This document shows, in pieces, positions 37,752 to 47,376 of a stretch of 64,000 nt of DNA; positions within the stretch are counted from its first letter, which is position 1; each line of letters opens with the position of its first letter. The translations under genes and the position numbers were made by a program. The notes under the pieces are model-generated. The model had not been told where the DNA came from. It saw only the letters and a program-made list of their open reading frames with translations, and made no database searches. Origin of the DNA: Aquabacterium sp. (lineage in GTDB: Bacteria > Pseudomonadota > Gammaproteobacteria > Burkholderiales > Burkholderiaceae_C); NCBI GenBank assembly GCA_030654395.1, contig JAURXM010000031.1:124001-188000 (forward strand), written 5' to 3'.

Positions 37752-38708
37752 TCACTGCGGATACGTTCCTGATTTCTCTGGAGGATCTGGAAATACGGGG
37801 ATGCGTGTCGGTCTCTTGGGTTCATTCCAACCGTTCTTCTTTGCCCATGCTTTGATGTCTGGAATCAAGCCAGGTTTGTCACCGCCTGGGCATTCATGAA
37901 AGCAATACCAGTCGGCCTCGTGCTTGCCGATGACGGGTTTGGCGGGATCACTGAAACGTGACCAGCCAAATATCTCACGGATATAGGTGCCGCTGCCGTC
38001 TGGATCATCCTTCTTGCGCAAGTAACTTGTGATGTCGATATAGGGCCGGTCTGGGTGTTGGAGTTGGTAAGCCCATTCGCGGCAGCCGAAGGTCATATAA
38101 CCTGGTGTGGGCTTGAAAGCTGGGCCATAGAGATACAAATCGTCAGTCTTGGCGAATGGGCCAGGGATGGTTTTCGCGCCGCATAGCCCAGGCGCCCAGT
38201 GCGTACTGATGTCGCCAAGGCCCATGAACCAGTAGCCCAAGCTGTAGCGAGGCTGCGTGGCGTAGTCGCCCTGACTAAGTTCAACCCGCATTAGCCGATC
38301 AATCTTTCCGTATAACGGCGCTTCAAAGCTGTGCGGTGTCTTGACCTTGCCGTCTTCATCGAACTCGATCAGCACTGCAGACAGCCCATCTCCGGGTTGA
38401 GCCCATTTGTCTCGTGAGGGGAAAAAGACTTGGGGCTTAAAAAGCAACTCCCACCAATATCGATTCAACACACCACTGCCTGCTTTGTCCTTGGCATTTT
38501 GTGCGCTCTTGACGACGATGTCCCAAGGATCGTCCGTCACATACAAGACATATCGCAATTCCCAAGGACGCGCCAGCCATTCAATGCGGTACTCCCCCGC
38601 CGTCGCAGTTTGTGCGCAACCAGCCATGAGCCCGATGCATGCTGCCAACAAGGCCATAGGCTTGTATTTTCCAACGAGGGGTGCTGTAAGAGTGGGCGTG
38701 AATTTCAT
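37752..38708 (-). CDS. Lipoprotein of the VgrG cluster, candidate T6SS immunity protein
   Basis: The 318-residue protein carries a lipobox LLAACIGLMAGC (Cys about residue 30), so it should be lipid-anchored in the periplasm or outer membrane. An ATG at 38657 would give a more typical signal length. The rest (EYRIEWLARPWELRYVLYV, RYSLGYWFMGLGD, HECPGGDKPGLIPDIKAW) matches no family I know, although it looks like the lipoproteins often found after VgrG and effector genes. It overlaps the effector gene by 4 nt, so immunity to that effector or an accessory role is the best inference. Confidence 0.6.
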   Translation of the reverse strand: MKFTPTLTAPLVGKYKPMALLAACIGLMAGCAQTATAGEYRIEWLARPWELRYVLYVTDDPWDIVVKSAQNAKDKAGSGVLNRYWWELLFKPQVFFPSRDKWAQPGDGLSAVLIEFDEDGKVKTPHSFEAPLYGKIDRLMRVELSQGDYATQPRYSLGYWFMGLGDISTHWAPGLCGAKTIPGPFAKTDDLYLYGPAFKPTPGYMTFGCREWAYQLQHPDRPYIDITSYLRKKDDPDGSGTYIREIFGWSRFSDPAKPVIGKHEADWYCFHECPGGDKPGLIPDIKAWAKKNGWNEPKRPTRIPVFPDPPEKSGTYPQ

Positions 38709-40060
38709 AGGATTTTCGGGTCATCGACCGTGATGTGTAGATGGTGGGCATGGAGCGTTTCGTTACCCGTCTTCTGCATGTTGGGCTCAGAAGCAGTGGC
38801 GTCCTTGACGTTGGCATTCATGAACCACGGGTCGAAGAGTTGTCGCACACAGGCACACCGTAGCAAGGCGACACGATATTGGCGGACGTGGTTGGGTTCA
38901 CCCAAGGCACGCTCGGCATTCCAAGCATCGAGCTTTTCCCGATCGACCATATTTGCATTCCGCAATGCCTCTACCGCATTCCTCTGCCGCTCCACCGCAC
39001 GCTGCGTCGCCTCAGCACTACCTGACTTCTTGGCAGCAGCCAGCGCCTGGTCTGCCGCCTCCTTTTCAGCCTTGGCACGCTTTGTATCCACCAGCGCTTG
39101 CTCATACCCCCCAAACGCCTTCACCTCGGCCTCGGTAACATTGTCCTTATCGTTGCCATTGCCATGAGGACTGGTTTTAGACGCATTGATCGATCGCCGC
39201 AACTCTTGCCTGTTCATGGTTGTGCCGTCCACGACAGAGACATCCAGCCCCAGCCCTGCACGATGGGCGATGCTGCCCAGCATCGGCCTCCAACAAGAAG
39301 ACACCGAGACGGATTGGACCTCGGCTTGAAGCGCAGCATTGATCAGAGCGGCGTAGCCACCAGGGTGAACGCGGGGCAGCCCATCGCTCAACAGTGAATA
39401 GCTGGTGATGTTTTCCTTGGGGTTGCTGGAGTCGGCGAACTTCACAGTCAAGGTACGAGCGGGCTTCTCGCCTTGAGCAGGTCTGTCGATGGTCAGGGTG
39501 GCTGAACTCAGTCCCTTGTAGATTTTTTTGACCGCGCTCTTGACCTCTTCGCTTGTGCCCGTTGGCATTCGCGCATCAACTTCATCAGGGGTGTACTTGT
39601 GCGACACCTTCATCCAAATATCGCCCGTCAGCTTGGCCGTCATGTGCTGCACTGTACGGCCTGTCGCTTCATCTTTGCTTGGGTTGCCCGATTCAGGTGC
39701 ATCGGTGCACGTCAGCTTGCCTGCTACCTCGGTGATCACCACTTCAACATCGTCATCGCACACCGTCACTTTGTAGACGGGATGTTGTCGGTAGGCGGGG
39801 TGCGCATCGCTGTTGAGGTAGAGCTCAACCGTCTGGCCTGCATCGACGATCAAGGGAATCTTACTGTCCGTGCGTTTCGGGCGGTCTTTGAAAGCGGGCA
39901 ACACTTTGCCGTTCACGGCCACCGCGTAGGGCATGGACAGCTTGCTTCTAAAAACGAAGCGGTAGGTCACCTTGCATGCTTTTTTGCATGGGGCATCAAC
40001 CACCGAGTTGGGCTTGTCATTGGTTTGGCAGGAGAAGTCGGGTTTTTGGTCTTTGGCCAT
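38705..40060 (-). CDS. Putative T6SS effector with LAS-type (M15-like) peptidase motif
   Basis: The 451-residue protein has no signal peptide. The C-terminal half carries the LAS metallopeptidase signature H-x6-D (H266 and D273 in AHRAGLGLD) and H-x-H (H440-L-H442 in HHLHI), preceded by SSCWRP. LAS enzymes such as VanY and lysostaphin cut peptidoglycan peptides. Between the two halves of the active site lies an Ala/Lys/Glu-rich helical insert (about 320-390) likely to be coiled coil, which is unusual. The N-terminal half (about 30-220) is a beta-rich domain with no clear match, perhaps for VgrG loading. The gene follows vgrG by 3 bp, as effectors do. Peptidoglycan cleavage in rival cells is inferred. 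Confidence 0.75.
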   Translation of the reverse strand: MAKDQKPDFSCQTNDKPNSVVDAPCKKACKVTYRFVFRSKLSMPYAVAVNGKVLPAFKDRPKRTDSKIPLIVDAGQTVELYLNSDAHPAYRQHPVYKVTVCDDDVEVVITEVAGKLTCTDAPESGNPSKDEATGRTVQHMTAKLTGDIWMKVSHKYTPDEVDARMPTGTSEEVKSAVKKIYKGLSSATLTIDRPAQGEKPARTLTVKFADSSNPKENITSYSLLSDGLPRVHPGGYAALINAALQAEVQSVSVSSCWRPMLGSIAHRAGLGLDVSVVDGTTMNRQELRRSINASKTSPHGNGNDKDNVTEAEVKAFGGYEQALVDTKRAKAEKEAADQALAAAKKSGSAEATQRAVERQRNAVEALRNANMVDREKLDAWNAERALGEPNHVRQYRVALLRCACVRQLFDPWFMNANVKDATASEPNMQKTGNETLHAHHLHITVDDPKIL

Positions 40061-40063
40061 TTT

Positions 40064-42865
40064 TTAGCATCCCTCGTCAGCAGGCACATCTGGGAAATCA
40101 TCTTGCCCGTCGGGTGCGAGCCACGTCACGTTCATCTTTTCTGGGGTGGCGCTTGCCATTCGCTGTGTTTTGCCGGTTTCGTCTGTCACGTCCTGCATGG
40201 TTGTGCCATCTGGCAGGCTGATTTTGTAGCGTTGACCAACAATGGGTTGCTTCGTTTGCGCAGACATGGCCCGAATTTGCTCGTCAAACAACTTGACTCT
40301 CGAATCGGGCAATGGGGTGCTGTTTGCAGCATTACTCCCCCCCGCACCCCAATCATGCATCGCCCCCTTCACCGTCCACGTACCCGGACACGTGAAGGTG
40401 ATGTCCCCGCCCTTGAGCACAATCTGGCATTGCCCTGCGGCCAAGGTGATGCTGTCTTTGGCCTGCACGCGGATCTCGTCGGTGGTGCTTTGGATGGTCA
40501 GGTCTTTGTCTGACCATATTTGCTGCGCATCGGTGTGGGCGCGCAGGCTCAAGGTGGCGTTGGCGGTGATGGCTTTGATGCCGCCTGCGTGGGTATACAA
40601 ACTGGTGGTTTGGCCGCTGACGCTGCTGGTGGTGTGGGCTGCAGTCAAGTGGGCATCGCCTTGCGTGGTCAAGCTGGTGCCCTGTCCACTGAAGATGCTG
40701 ATGTTGGCGGGCGTCACAAAGCTGGCGCTGACAGGGGTGTCCAAGTGCAGCAGGGGCTTGTTAAAACGTTCAACCGGGTCGCCCAAGGTGCGGCTGCCGC
40801 TCTGGGCTTTCTTGGCCTCTTGCCCGCCCACGTTGCCGCTGTACTTGCCGTGTGCTTGTGGGTCGATGTTGTCAGTGTGCTGTTGTAGGGCTTGATCGGC
40901 ATCGTGGCTGGACAGGCCTTGCGCGCCTTGTTGGCGTGCGCTGGTGCTCAGTGCGCTGCCCAGTTGGCGTGCCGCTTTGAGTTGGCCTACGGCCTCGGCG
41001 GCGTCCATCTGGGTGCTGCTGACGCTGGTGCCTTGGCTTGCGCGGGCTGTGCTGGTTAAGAACAAGCCTTCACCGGCCCGCACAACAGCCCAGCCGTCGG
41101 TGCTGCCGTAAAAGCCGTCGCCCAGCCATTGCCCGCGTTGGGCGTGGCCTGCGCCGCCGTGGCCGCTTTGTTGGATCAGGTGGCCCAAGCTGAGCTCGCT
41201 CCAGCCGGTTTGCACGCTGTGGCTGGCCATGCGCATGCGCACTTGGCCTTGGGCGTCGTCAATGAGCCATTGGTTGGCGCCTTGTTGGTCCAAGTGCGTG
41301 TGGTGCCAGCCGGACACGGTGCCGGGGTGGTTGGCACCCGAGTCCACGCCTGCGGGCCAGGGCAGGTCGTTCTGGCCGTTGTGCAGCTGGCCGATGACGA
41401 TGGGGCGGTCGATGTCGCCATCCACAAAGTCAATCACCACTTCGCTGCCTGCGCGGGGTGTGAACATGGCGCCCCAGTTGGGGCCTGCCACGCCTTGGGC
41501 CACGCGCACCCAGGTGCCACTGCGGTGGTCACCCGGTGTACCGCGTTGCCAGTCGAACTGCACGCGGATGCGGCCATCGCGGTCAGTGTGCAGGGGCTCG
41601 CCGGGGGCGGCCATCACTTGCGCCGTTTGCATGCCGGGTGCCGTGGGGAGGCGCAGCGGCAGGGGCGCGATGCGGGTGCCATCGGGCACGGCGTTGAACT
41701 GGTTGCGGTAGCTGCCTTGCTCGATGTCACCAACGTGGAGGATTTGGGCGGCTTGGGTGCCCAAGTTGTTGGCCGCCTCGTGGGTGACGCTCAAGACTAC
41801 ATAGGTGGCATCAGGCAAGCTGCCTAGTCCACCTAGGGCCCCAAAACCCGCGTGCTCTGTGAGTTCAAAGCGGGCGCTTGGGCGCAGCGCCCGCACGGCG
41901 CTTTGGCCGCAGGCGTAGTGGTGGTGCAGCTCGTGTGCGGCCATCAGGGCATCGGCGCGGCCATCGGCATGGCGGCGCTCGCCTTGGCCGAGGTAGGTCT
42001 CTAGCGTGGGCACTTGGCCATGCTGGCCTCGGGCCAAGGCTGTGCTGGCGACGTTGTTGACTTGGCGCTCGTCCCACGCGGACAGGCTGACGGCATTGGG
42101 TGTGATGCGCTGGCCCACGCTCCACGCGGTGATGGTGTCGCTGCCAAATCCTTGTAAACCCGGCAAACCGTGGCTGGCGCCGTGCACGTCAGGTCGGCTG
42201 TAGCGCAACGCGCCTAAGTCGGGTACCTCAGCGTGTTGATCAAAAACGATGAGGCTGTGCAGGCCCTGATCACCGTCATGTCCCCCGTCTTGATCGACGC
42301 GCCAGCTCCAGCCCTCGGCGGCCATCAGTCGCTGCACAAAGGCCCAGTCGGTTTCGCGGTATTGGGTGGTGATCGCACGCAGTGACCCGGGGTCAGCCAC
42401 ATCGATCTTAAAGTGGGCTTGTGGGCAGGCTTGCAGCACGGCGCTGATGGTGTCAGCGACCGTTTGGTCTTGGAAGATACGCGTGTCGCGGCGGTGGCGC
42501 AACCAGTGTGTCCACGCAGCCAAGGTGAGCCGGTAGCGGGCCAAGCCGCCATCGGTGCCCAGTTGGGCGCAACGCACCACGTAGCCATGCCAGTTTCGCC
42601 AGCTGCCGTCAGCTTGTATCAGGCGCAGTGTGGCTGGCTCGCCTGTAAGCGTCTTGGGGTCAAGGTAGGCGCTGGTGCTCAGGCAATCGATGTCAGCCCA
42701 CAGGGGCTCATCAGCGTGCACGGCCTCGGTGACATGGCAGCGCTCAACCACCAAGGTGCCCGATGGCAGGGCCGTTTCAAGCTGCAGCAAGCGGGTTGCT
42801 TGGCCTATGCCCAGCGCACTCAAGAGGCGTGAGACGAGTTCATCCCCTATCGCTGACAGATTCAT
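40064..42865 (-). CDS. vgrG: Type VI secretion spike protein VgrG with DUF2345 extension
   Basis: The 933-residue protein has the gp27-like N-terminal part (about 1-400), the gp5-type OB domain (HTDRDGRIRVQFDW, GTWVRVAQG, RAGSEVVIDFVDGDIDRPIVIGQ, about 420-520) and a C-terminal DUF2345 beta-prism with repeated TTS and AQ stretches. It would form the puncturing trimer of the type VI secretion tail and carry cargo on its tip. The window contains no other T6SS structural genes, so the spike is an orphan island whose apparatus lies elsewhere. The gene leads the minus-strand cargo cluster and diverges from slyX over about 137 bp. Confidence 0.95.
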   Translation of the reverse strand: MNLSAIGDELVSRLLSALGIGQATRLLQLETALPSGTLVVERCHVTEAVHADEPLWADIDCLSTSAYLDPKTLTGEPATLRLIQADGSWRNWHGYVVRCAQLGTDGGLARYRLTLAAWTHWLRHRRDTRIFQDQTVADTISAVLQACPQAHFKIDVADPGSLRAITTQYRETDWAFVQRLMAAEGWSWRVDQDGGHDGDQGLHSLIVFDQHAEVPDLGALRYSRPDVHGASHGLPGLQGFGSDTITAWSVGQRITPNAVSLSAWDERQVNNVASTALARGQHGQVPTLETYLGQGERRHADGRADALMAAHELHHHYACGQSAVRALRPSARFELTEHAGFGALGGLGSLPDATYVVLSVTHEAANNLGTQAAQILHVGDIEQGSYRNQFNAVPDGTRIAPLPLRLPTAPGMQTAQVMAAPGEPLHTDRDGRIRVQFDWQRGTPGDHRSGTWVRVAQGVAGPNWGAMFTPRAGSEVVIDFVDGDIDRPIVIGQLHNGQNDLPWPAGVDSGANHPGTVSGWHHTHLDQQGANQWLIDDAQGQVRMRMASHSVQTGWSELSLGHLIQQSGHGGAGHAQRGQWLGDGFYGSTDGWAVVRAGEGLFLTSTARASQGTSVSSTQMDAAEAVGQLKAARQLGSALSTSARQQGAQGLSSHDADQALQQHTDNIDPQAHGKYSGNVGGQEAKKAQSGSRTLGDPVERFNKPLLHLDTPVSASFVTPANISIFSGQGTSLTTQGDAHLTAAHTTSSVSGQTTSLYTHAGGIKAITANATLSLRAHTDAQQIWSDKDLTIQSTTDEIRVQAKDSITLAAGQCQIVLKGGDITFTCPGTWTVKGAMHDWGAGGSNAANSTPLPDSRVKLFDEQIRAMSAQTKQPIVGQRYKISLPDGTTMQDVTDETGKTQRMASATPEKMNVTWLAPDGQDDFPDVPADEGC

Positions 42866-43002
42866 GCAAAGCCCACCTGATTTTTTATGGATATAGCCGA
42901 CGATTGTCTGGTGTCAGGGCGACAGCACACACCCCGCTCAAGGGGGGACTTTGCAAGCAGGTGTTACCGGCGCACGAGGGTGAGGTCTGTTCCAATACAG
43001 GC

Positions 43003-43221
43003 ATGGAACACGTGCACGATATCGACAAACGCCTGATCGATCTTGAGATCAAAGCCAGCTTCACTGAGGACTTGGTGGAGGAGCTCAATCAGATGGTCAT
43101 CCGCCAGCAGCAGCAAATCGACCTGCTGGTGCGTGAGATCACCCACCTGCGAAATCAGGCCCCCGACGAGGGTGCACCTGCCTTTCGCAGTCTGCGTGAC
43201 GAGCTACCGCCCCACTATTGA
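43003..43221 (+). CDS. slyX: SlyX family protein
   Basis: The 72-residue protein fits SlyX: an acidic helical stretch RLIDLEIKASFTEDLVEELN then IRQQQQIDLLVREITHLRNQ, predicted as a coiled coil. The function is not established in detail. The ATG at 43003 was chosen because the upstream extension has no similarity. Its end overlaps the end of the convergent DTW-domain gene by 18 bp. Confidence 0.85.
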   Translation: MEHVHDIDKRLIDLEIKASFTEDLVEELNQMVIRQQQQIDLLVREITHLRNQAPDEGAPAFRSLRDELPPHY

Positions 43222-43806
43222 GGGCGTCAGCGTGCCGCGGTGCGCGATGAACTGATCAAACGCGGTCAGCAGCGGGGCATAGCGTGACGCGTTGCCCTCC
43301 AGTTGAGACAGCGCCGCACACGTGGCCTCCAGCGTGGACAGCTGGCCCGCTTTGTGGGCCTTGCGGATGACATAGCGAGACGGTGCCAAGTCAGCCAGCG
43401 CCAGCCTAGGCAGGGCTTGTAGCAAAGGATTGAGGTGCAGCAGTTTGCGGCTCTTGCGCCACGTGCCGTCTAGGACAATCAAGCGCACGCTCTGGCATGT
43501 GGCGGCGATAGTGGCTGCTTGTGCGCTCGCCACCCCATCCTCATCAGGGTAAAGCAACACATTGTGGGGCGCGGCATCCAGCCAACGCTGCAAGATGTGC
43601 GGCTCAAAGGTCTCGCCCACCTCTACTTGGCATTGCGCCAAACTCAGCCCCAACAAGCGCACGCTGCCTTTGGCCTCTTGCACCTCAGAGGGATGCTGCA
43701 AAATCAGCACGGGGACGGTGTTGTCGGTCGGTGCAATCCAGTGACACAGGCACACACTTTGCGGCAAGCCACAACGGGCACACTGCGCCCGCGTGGGGCC
43801 CTTCAT
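43204..43806 (-). CDS. tapT: DTW-domain tRNA aminocarboxypropyltransferase
   Basis: The 200-residue protein has the N-terminal cysteine cluster CARCGLPQSVCLC and the domain motif LDGTWRKSRKLLHLNP, the variant of the D-x-T-W signature. Family members such as TapT (YfiP) transfer the 3-amino-3-carboxypropyl group from SAM to uridine 47 of tRNA. The start MKGPTRAQC overlaps the pepD stop by 4 nt (ATGA), so the two are coupled; an ATG at 43851 is possible but would lie inside pepD. Confidence 0.83.
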   Translation of the reverse strand: MKGPTRAQCARCGLPQSVCLCHWIAPTDNTVPVLILQHPSEVQEAKGSVRLLGLSLAQCQVEVGETFEPHILQRWLDAAPHNVLLYPDEDGVASAQAATIAATCQSVRLIVLDGTWRKSRKLLHLNPLLQALPRLALADLAPSRYVIRKAHKAGQLSTLEATCAALSQLEGNASRYAPLLTAFDQFIAHRGTLTPSIVGR

Positions 43807-45272
43807 GCGGGCGAACCAATGGCCGATACGATGGCCGTGAACAGTTGCCACGTGCGCGCGACCGAGGCCACCTCAACTGACTCACCCGGTGCATGGGCGC
43901 CGCGGATCGTCGGCCCGAAGGACACGATGTCCATGTCCGGGTACTTGGCGGCGATGATGCCGCATTCGAGCCCTGCGTGGATGACCTGCACCTTTGAGGC
44001 CTCATGGAACTCACGCTGGTAAACCTGCTGGCACAGGCTCAACAGCTGGGATTCAGGGTTAGGTGTCCAGCCGGGATAGGCGCCCGACTTCACTGCGACC
44101 GTGTTTGACAGTGCCCACAGGCTGACGATCTCGTCGGCCAGGGCTTGGCTGGCGCTGTCCAGCAGCGATCGCACCATGAAATTGCACTCGCCCTGCGCAG
44201 GGGTCAAGTCGACCATGCCCAGGTTATTGGATGTCTCGACCACGCCGGGCACGCGTTGGCTCATGCGGCGCACGCCGTGGGGTGCAGCGTGCAGGCTGCG
44301 CAGCCAAATGGCTTGGTCGCCCTCGGACATGACTTGATTGACCGACGTGGCTTGTGCTGTCAGGGTGATGCCCGCTTCGACGCCTGTGAACTCGTGGTTC
44401 AACAAGGCCTGCCATTGCGCCAAGGCACTTGCCAAGGCGGCACCCTGATCGGCTGGCAGCGTGATGGTGGCAAAGGCCTCGCGTGGCAGCGCATTGCGGG
44501 CAGACCCGCCTTGCAAGCTGGCCACATGCAGGTGGCCCAGCCCTTGCAGTGCTTGTAGTACCCGCACCAACAGCTTGATCGCGTTGCCACGCTCTTCATG
44601 GATGTTGACGCCAGAGTGCCCGCCGCGCAGCCCGGTCAAGGCGATGCGCCATGCCGTGTGACCCGACGGAATCGCTTGGGCCACGCCGTTGCGCGCCACG
44701 TTCACATCCAGTCCGCCTGCGCAGCCCAGATAGAATTCGCCCCACTCTTCGGTGTCCAGATTCAGCATCAAGCTGCCTTGCAGCACACCCGCAGCCAAAC
44801 CCTGTGCCCCGCCCATGCCCGCTTCTTCATCGACGGTCAACAGGGCTTCGATGGGGCCGTGCGCGAGGCTATCGTCGGCCAGCAAGGCCAAAATCATCGC
44901 CACACCCATGCCGTTGTCTGCGCCCAAGGTGGTGTCGGGGGCTTGCACCCAACCGTCTTGCAGTACCGGTGCAATCGCATCGCGGCTGAAGTCATGCGTC
45001 GATGTGCTGTTTTTTTGGCAGACCATGTCCAGATGGCCTTGCAGCACCAAGCTTGGCATGCCCTCACGGCCAGCGGTGGCGGCTTTGCGGATGATCAGAT
45101 TGCCTGCCGCGTCCACCAACGTGGCCAAACCCAGCCCTTGCGCCCACTGCTGCAGGTGCAAACGCAGCGCGTCTTCTTGTTTGGATGGCCGTGGGATGCG
45201 GCACAGCGTGGCGAAGTGCGCCCAGACGGCGGCAGGTTGCAGGGTGCTCAGGCTGGATGAAATGTGGGGCAT
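43803..45272 (-). CDS. pepD: Aminoacyl-histidine dipeptidase (M20 family)
   Basis: The 489-residue protein matches PepD: the metal ligand pattern LQGHLDMVCQK (first His-x-Asp), GADNGMG with the bridging Asp, VDEEAGMGGA with the catalytic Glu pair, LNLDTEEWGEF, and a C-terminal His in RGAHAPGES. It hydrolyses Xaa-His and other dipeptides in the cytoplasm with two zinc ions. Length is typical. It starts at MPHISSS; a longer frame up to 45395 overlaps the start region of the divergent trhP gene and has no similarity. Confidence 0.93.
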   Translation of the reverse strand: MPHISSSLSTLQPAAVWAHFATLCRIPRPSKQEDALRLHLQQWAQGLGLATLVDAAGNLIIRKAATAGREGMPSLVLQGHLDMVCQKNSTSTHDFSRDAIAPVLQDGWVQAPDTTLGADNGMGVAMILALLADDSLAHGPIEALLTVDEEAGMGGAQGLAAGVLQGSLMLNLDTEEWGEFYLGCAGGLDVNVARNGVAQAIPSGHTAWRIALTGLRGGHSGVNIHEERGNAIKLLVRVLQALQGLGHLHVASLQGGSARNALPREAFATITLPADQGAALASALAQWQALLNHEFTGVEAGITLTAQATSVNQVMSEGDQAIWLRSLHAAPHGVRRMSQRVPGVVETSNNLGMVDLTPAQGECNFMVRSLLDSASQALADEIVSLWALSNTVAVKSGAYPGWTPNPESQLLSLCQQVYQREFHEASKVQVIHAGLECGIIAAKYPDMDIVSFGPTIRGAHAPGESVEVASVARTWQLFTAIVSAIGSPA

Positions 45273-45336
45273 GGGGCAGGGCTGATTGTTGGATGGCTGT
45301 CGCACATCAATACGCTCAATGGTAAGACAGGACAGA

Positions 45337-46644
45337 ATGCCGCGCATGATTCGCCTCGCCCCAGAACTGCTCCTGCCCGCTGGCTCGCTCGACAAGATGC
45401 GTGCTGCTTATGACTTCGGCGCTGACGCCGTCTACGCGGGCCAGCCGCGCTACAGCCTGCGCGCCCGCAACAACGAGTTCAAACTAGAGCAGTTGCAGCA
45501 AGGCATCAACGAGGCCAAAGCCCGTGGCAAACGCTTTTATGTGACCAGCAACCTGCTGCCGCACAACGACAAGGTACGCACCTACTTGCGTGACATCGAG
45601 CCCGTGATCGCCATGCAACCCGACGGTCTGATCATGGCCGATCCCGGTTTGATCATGATGGTGCGCGAGAAGTGGCCGCAGGTGCCCGTGCACCTGTCGG
45701 TACAGGCCAATACGGTCAACTACGCGGCCGTCAAGTTCTGGCACACGATGGGCCTCAAGCGCATCATCTTGTCGCGCGAGTTGAGCTTGGACGAGATCGA
45801 GAAAATCCGCCAAGAATGCCCTGACATCGAGTTAGAGGTATTTGTGCATGGCGCCCTGTGCATCGCGTATTCAGGGCGTTGCCTGTTGTCGGGGTATTTC
45901 AATCGGCGCGACGCCAATCAAGGCACCTGCACCAATGCCTGTCGGTGGGAATACAAAACACACAGCGCTGGCGCCTCTGCGAACACGGGAGAGGCCATCC
46001 CCATCCAGCGCCATCCGGCCGCAGATCAAGCCTATTTGCTTGAGGAGTCGGAACGGCCCGGTGAGCTGATGCCCATCATCGAAGACGAGCATGGCACCTA
46101 CATCATGAACTCGAAGGATCTGCGCGCCGTGGAGCAGGTGGCCCGATTGGCGCAGATCGGCGTTGATTCGCTCAAGGTCGAGGGGCGCACCAAGTCGCTG
46201 TATTACGTGTCGCGCGTGGCCCAAGTTTACCGACGTGCTATTGACGATGCGGTGGCCGGTCAGCCCTTCAACCCTGAATTGCTGCTGCAACTAGATGGCT
46301 TGGCGAGCCGGGGCTACACCAGCGGCTTTTTGCAACGCCACCCCGCACAGGATTATCAGAACTACGTGACCGGACACTCCCAAGGCTTGCGCAGTCAGTT
46401 TGTGGGCGAGGTCAAATCACTCAGCGGCGGCTGGGCAGAGGTCGAGGTCAAGAACAAGTTCCAGGTCGGCGATACCTTAGAGCTCATCCACCCCAGTGGC
46501 AACCGCATGATCCAGCTTGAGCGCATGCTCAACCTAGACGGCGAACCGATTGACGTCGCGCCAGGCAGCCCGCTGCATGTGCGCATACCCCTTGACGATG
46601 CCCTCCAAGGGGCCTTGATCGCGCGGATGTTGGCGTCGGCTTGA
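45337..46644 (+). CDS. trhP: tRNA uridine-34 hydroxylation protein (peptidase U32 family, YegQ)
   Basis: The 435-residue protein belongs to the U32 family. The signature CIAYSGRCLLSGYFNRRDA with the following cysteines (GTCTNACRW) supplies the four-cysteine site seen in iron-sulfur-binding U32 proteins. The N-terminal part (LLLPAGSLDKMRAAYDFGAD) matches TrhP/YegQ, which is needed for prephenate-dependent 5-hydroxylation of uridine 34 in tRNA. The start MPRMIRL has an AGGACAG binding site 7 bp upstream; MIRL at 45346 is an alternative. It was formerly called a collagenase-like protease. Confidence 0.9.
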   Translation: MPRMIRLAPELLLPAGSLDKMRAAYDFGADAVYAGQPRYSLRARNNEFKLEQLQQGINEAKARGKRFYVTSNLLPHNDKVRTYLRDIEPVIAMQPDGLIMADPGLIMMVREKWPQVPVHLSVQANTVNYAAVKFWHTMGLKRIILSRELSLDEIEKIRQECPDIELEVFVHGALCIAYSGRCLLSGYFNRRDANQGTCTNACRWEYKTHSAGASANTGEAIPIQRHPAADQAYLLEESERPGELMPIIEDEHGTYIMNSKDLRAVEQVARLAQIGVDSLKVEGRTKSLYYVSRVAQVYRRAIDDAVAGQPFNPELLLQLDGLASRGYTSGFLQRHPAQDYQNYVTGHSQGLRSQFVGEVKSLSGGWAEVEVKNKFQVGDTLELIHPSGNRMIQLERMLNLDGEPIDVAPGSPLHVRIPLDDALQGALIARMLASA

Positions 46645-46645
46645 C

Positions 46646-47260
46646 TCAGGCCACGAACTTCAGCACAGTGAAGTAGTGGCTGGCTGTGCCGCCCAGTACA
46701 AACAAGTGCCAGATGCCATGCGCATGACGCAGGCGCTTGTCCAGCACATAAAAAATGATGCCCACGGTATAGAGCAGGCCGCCAGCCAACAGCCACATCC
46801 AACCTTGTTCATGCAGGCCTTCCATCAGCTGCGAGGCAGCAGCCAGCCCGCACCATCCCATCAACACATAGAGCGGCACAGATGGCACGGTCTCACGACC
46901 CCACCACAGCTCTTTGCCAATGCCGATCAGCGCCAGCACCCAGACAAAGGCGAACAGGCTCCAGCCCAGCGTACCGTTTAGCGTCACCAAGGTGAATGGG
47001 GTGTAGGTGCCTGCAATCAACAGGTAGATGGCGCAGTGATCGACCTTGGCCCACTGCGCCTTGCTCACGCCCTTGATGCTGTGGTACAGAGACGAGGCGC
47101 CATACAGCACGATCATTGACAGACCAAAAATGCTGAAGCTGATGATTTTGAGGGCATCGCCGCCGTGTGCTGCTTGTGCAATCAGCACAGCCGACCCGAC
47201 CACGGACAGCGCCAGACCGAGTAAGTGTGTGACGCTGTTCAATCGTTCGCCGTGGTACAT
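46646..47260 (-). CDS. Hemolysin III family (PAQR-like) membrane protein
   Basis: The 204-residue, seven-helix membrane protein has the family signatures HGERLNSVTHLLGLALS at the N-terminus, YGASSLYHSI, KVDHCAIYLLIAGTYTPF, and HAHGIWHLFVLGGTASHY at the C-terminus. The conserved His/Asp residues suggest a zinc site like that of PAQR proteins. The enzymatic activity is unproven; hemolysis is mainly a historical label. The gene is convergent with trhP, 1 bp away. Starts at MYHGER. Confidence 0.9.
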   Translation of the reverse strand: MYHGERLNSVTHLLGLALSVVGSAVLIAQAAHGGDALKIISFSIFGLSMIVLYGASSLYHSIKGVSKAQWAKVDHCAIYLLIAGTYTPFTLVTLNGTLGWSLFAFVWVLALIGIGKELWWGRETVPSVPLYVLMGWCGLAAASQLMEGLHEQGWMWLLAGGLLYTVGIIFYVLDKRLRHAHGIWHLFVLGGTASHYFTVLKFVA

Positions 47261-47376
47261 GGTGTGCCTTGTTTTTGCCTTGCTGTGCGCAGCCAGGATG
47301 CTGCGCTTTCCTTGCGTCATCATGATGACAATGGCACAGGTAGTCTATGCTGCGCCAGATCATGTGAGGGGGGACG

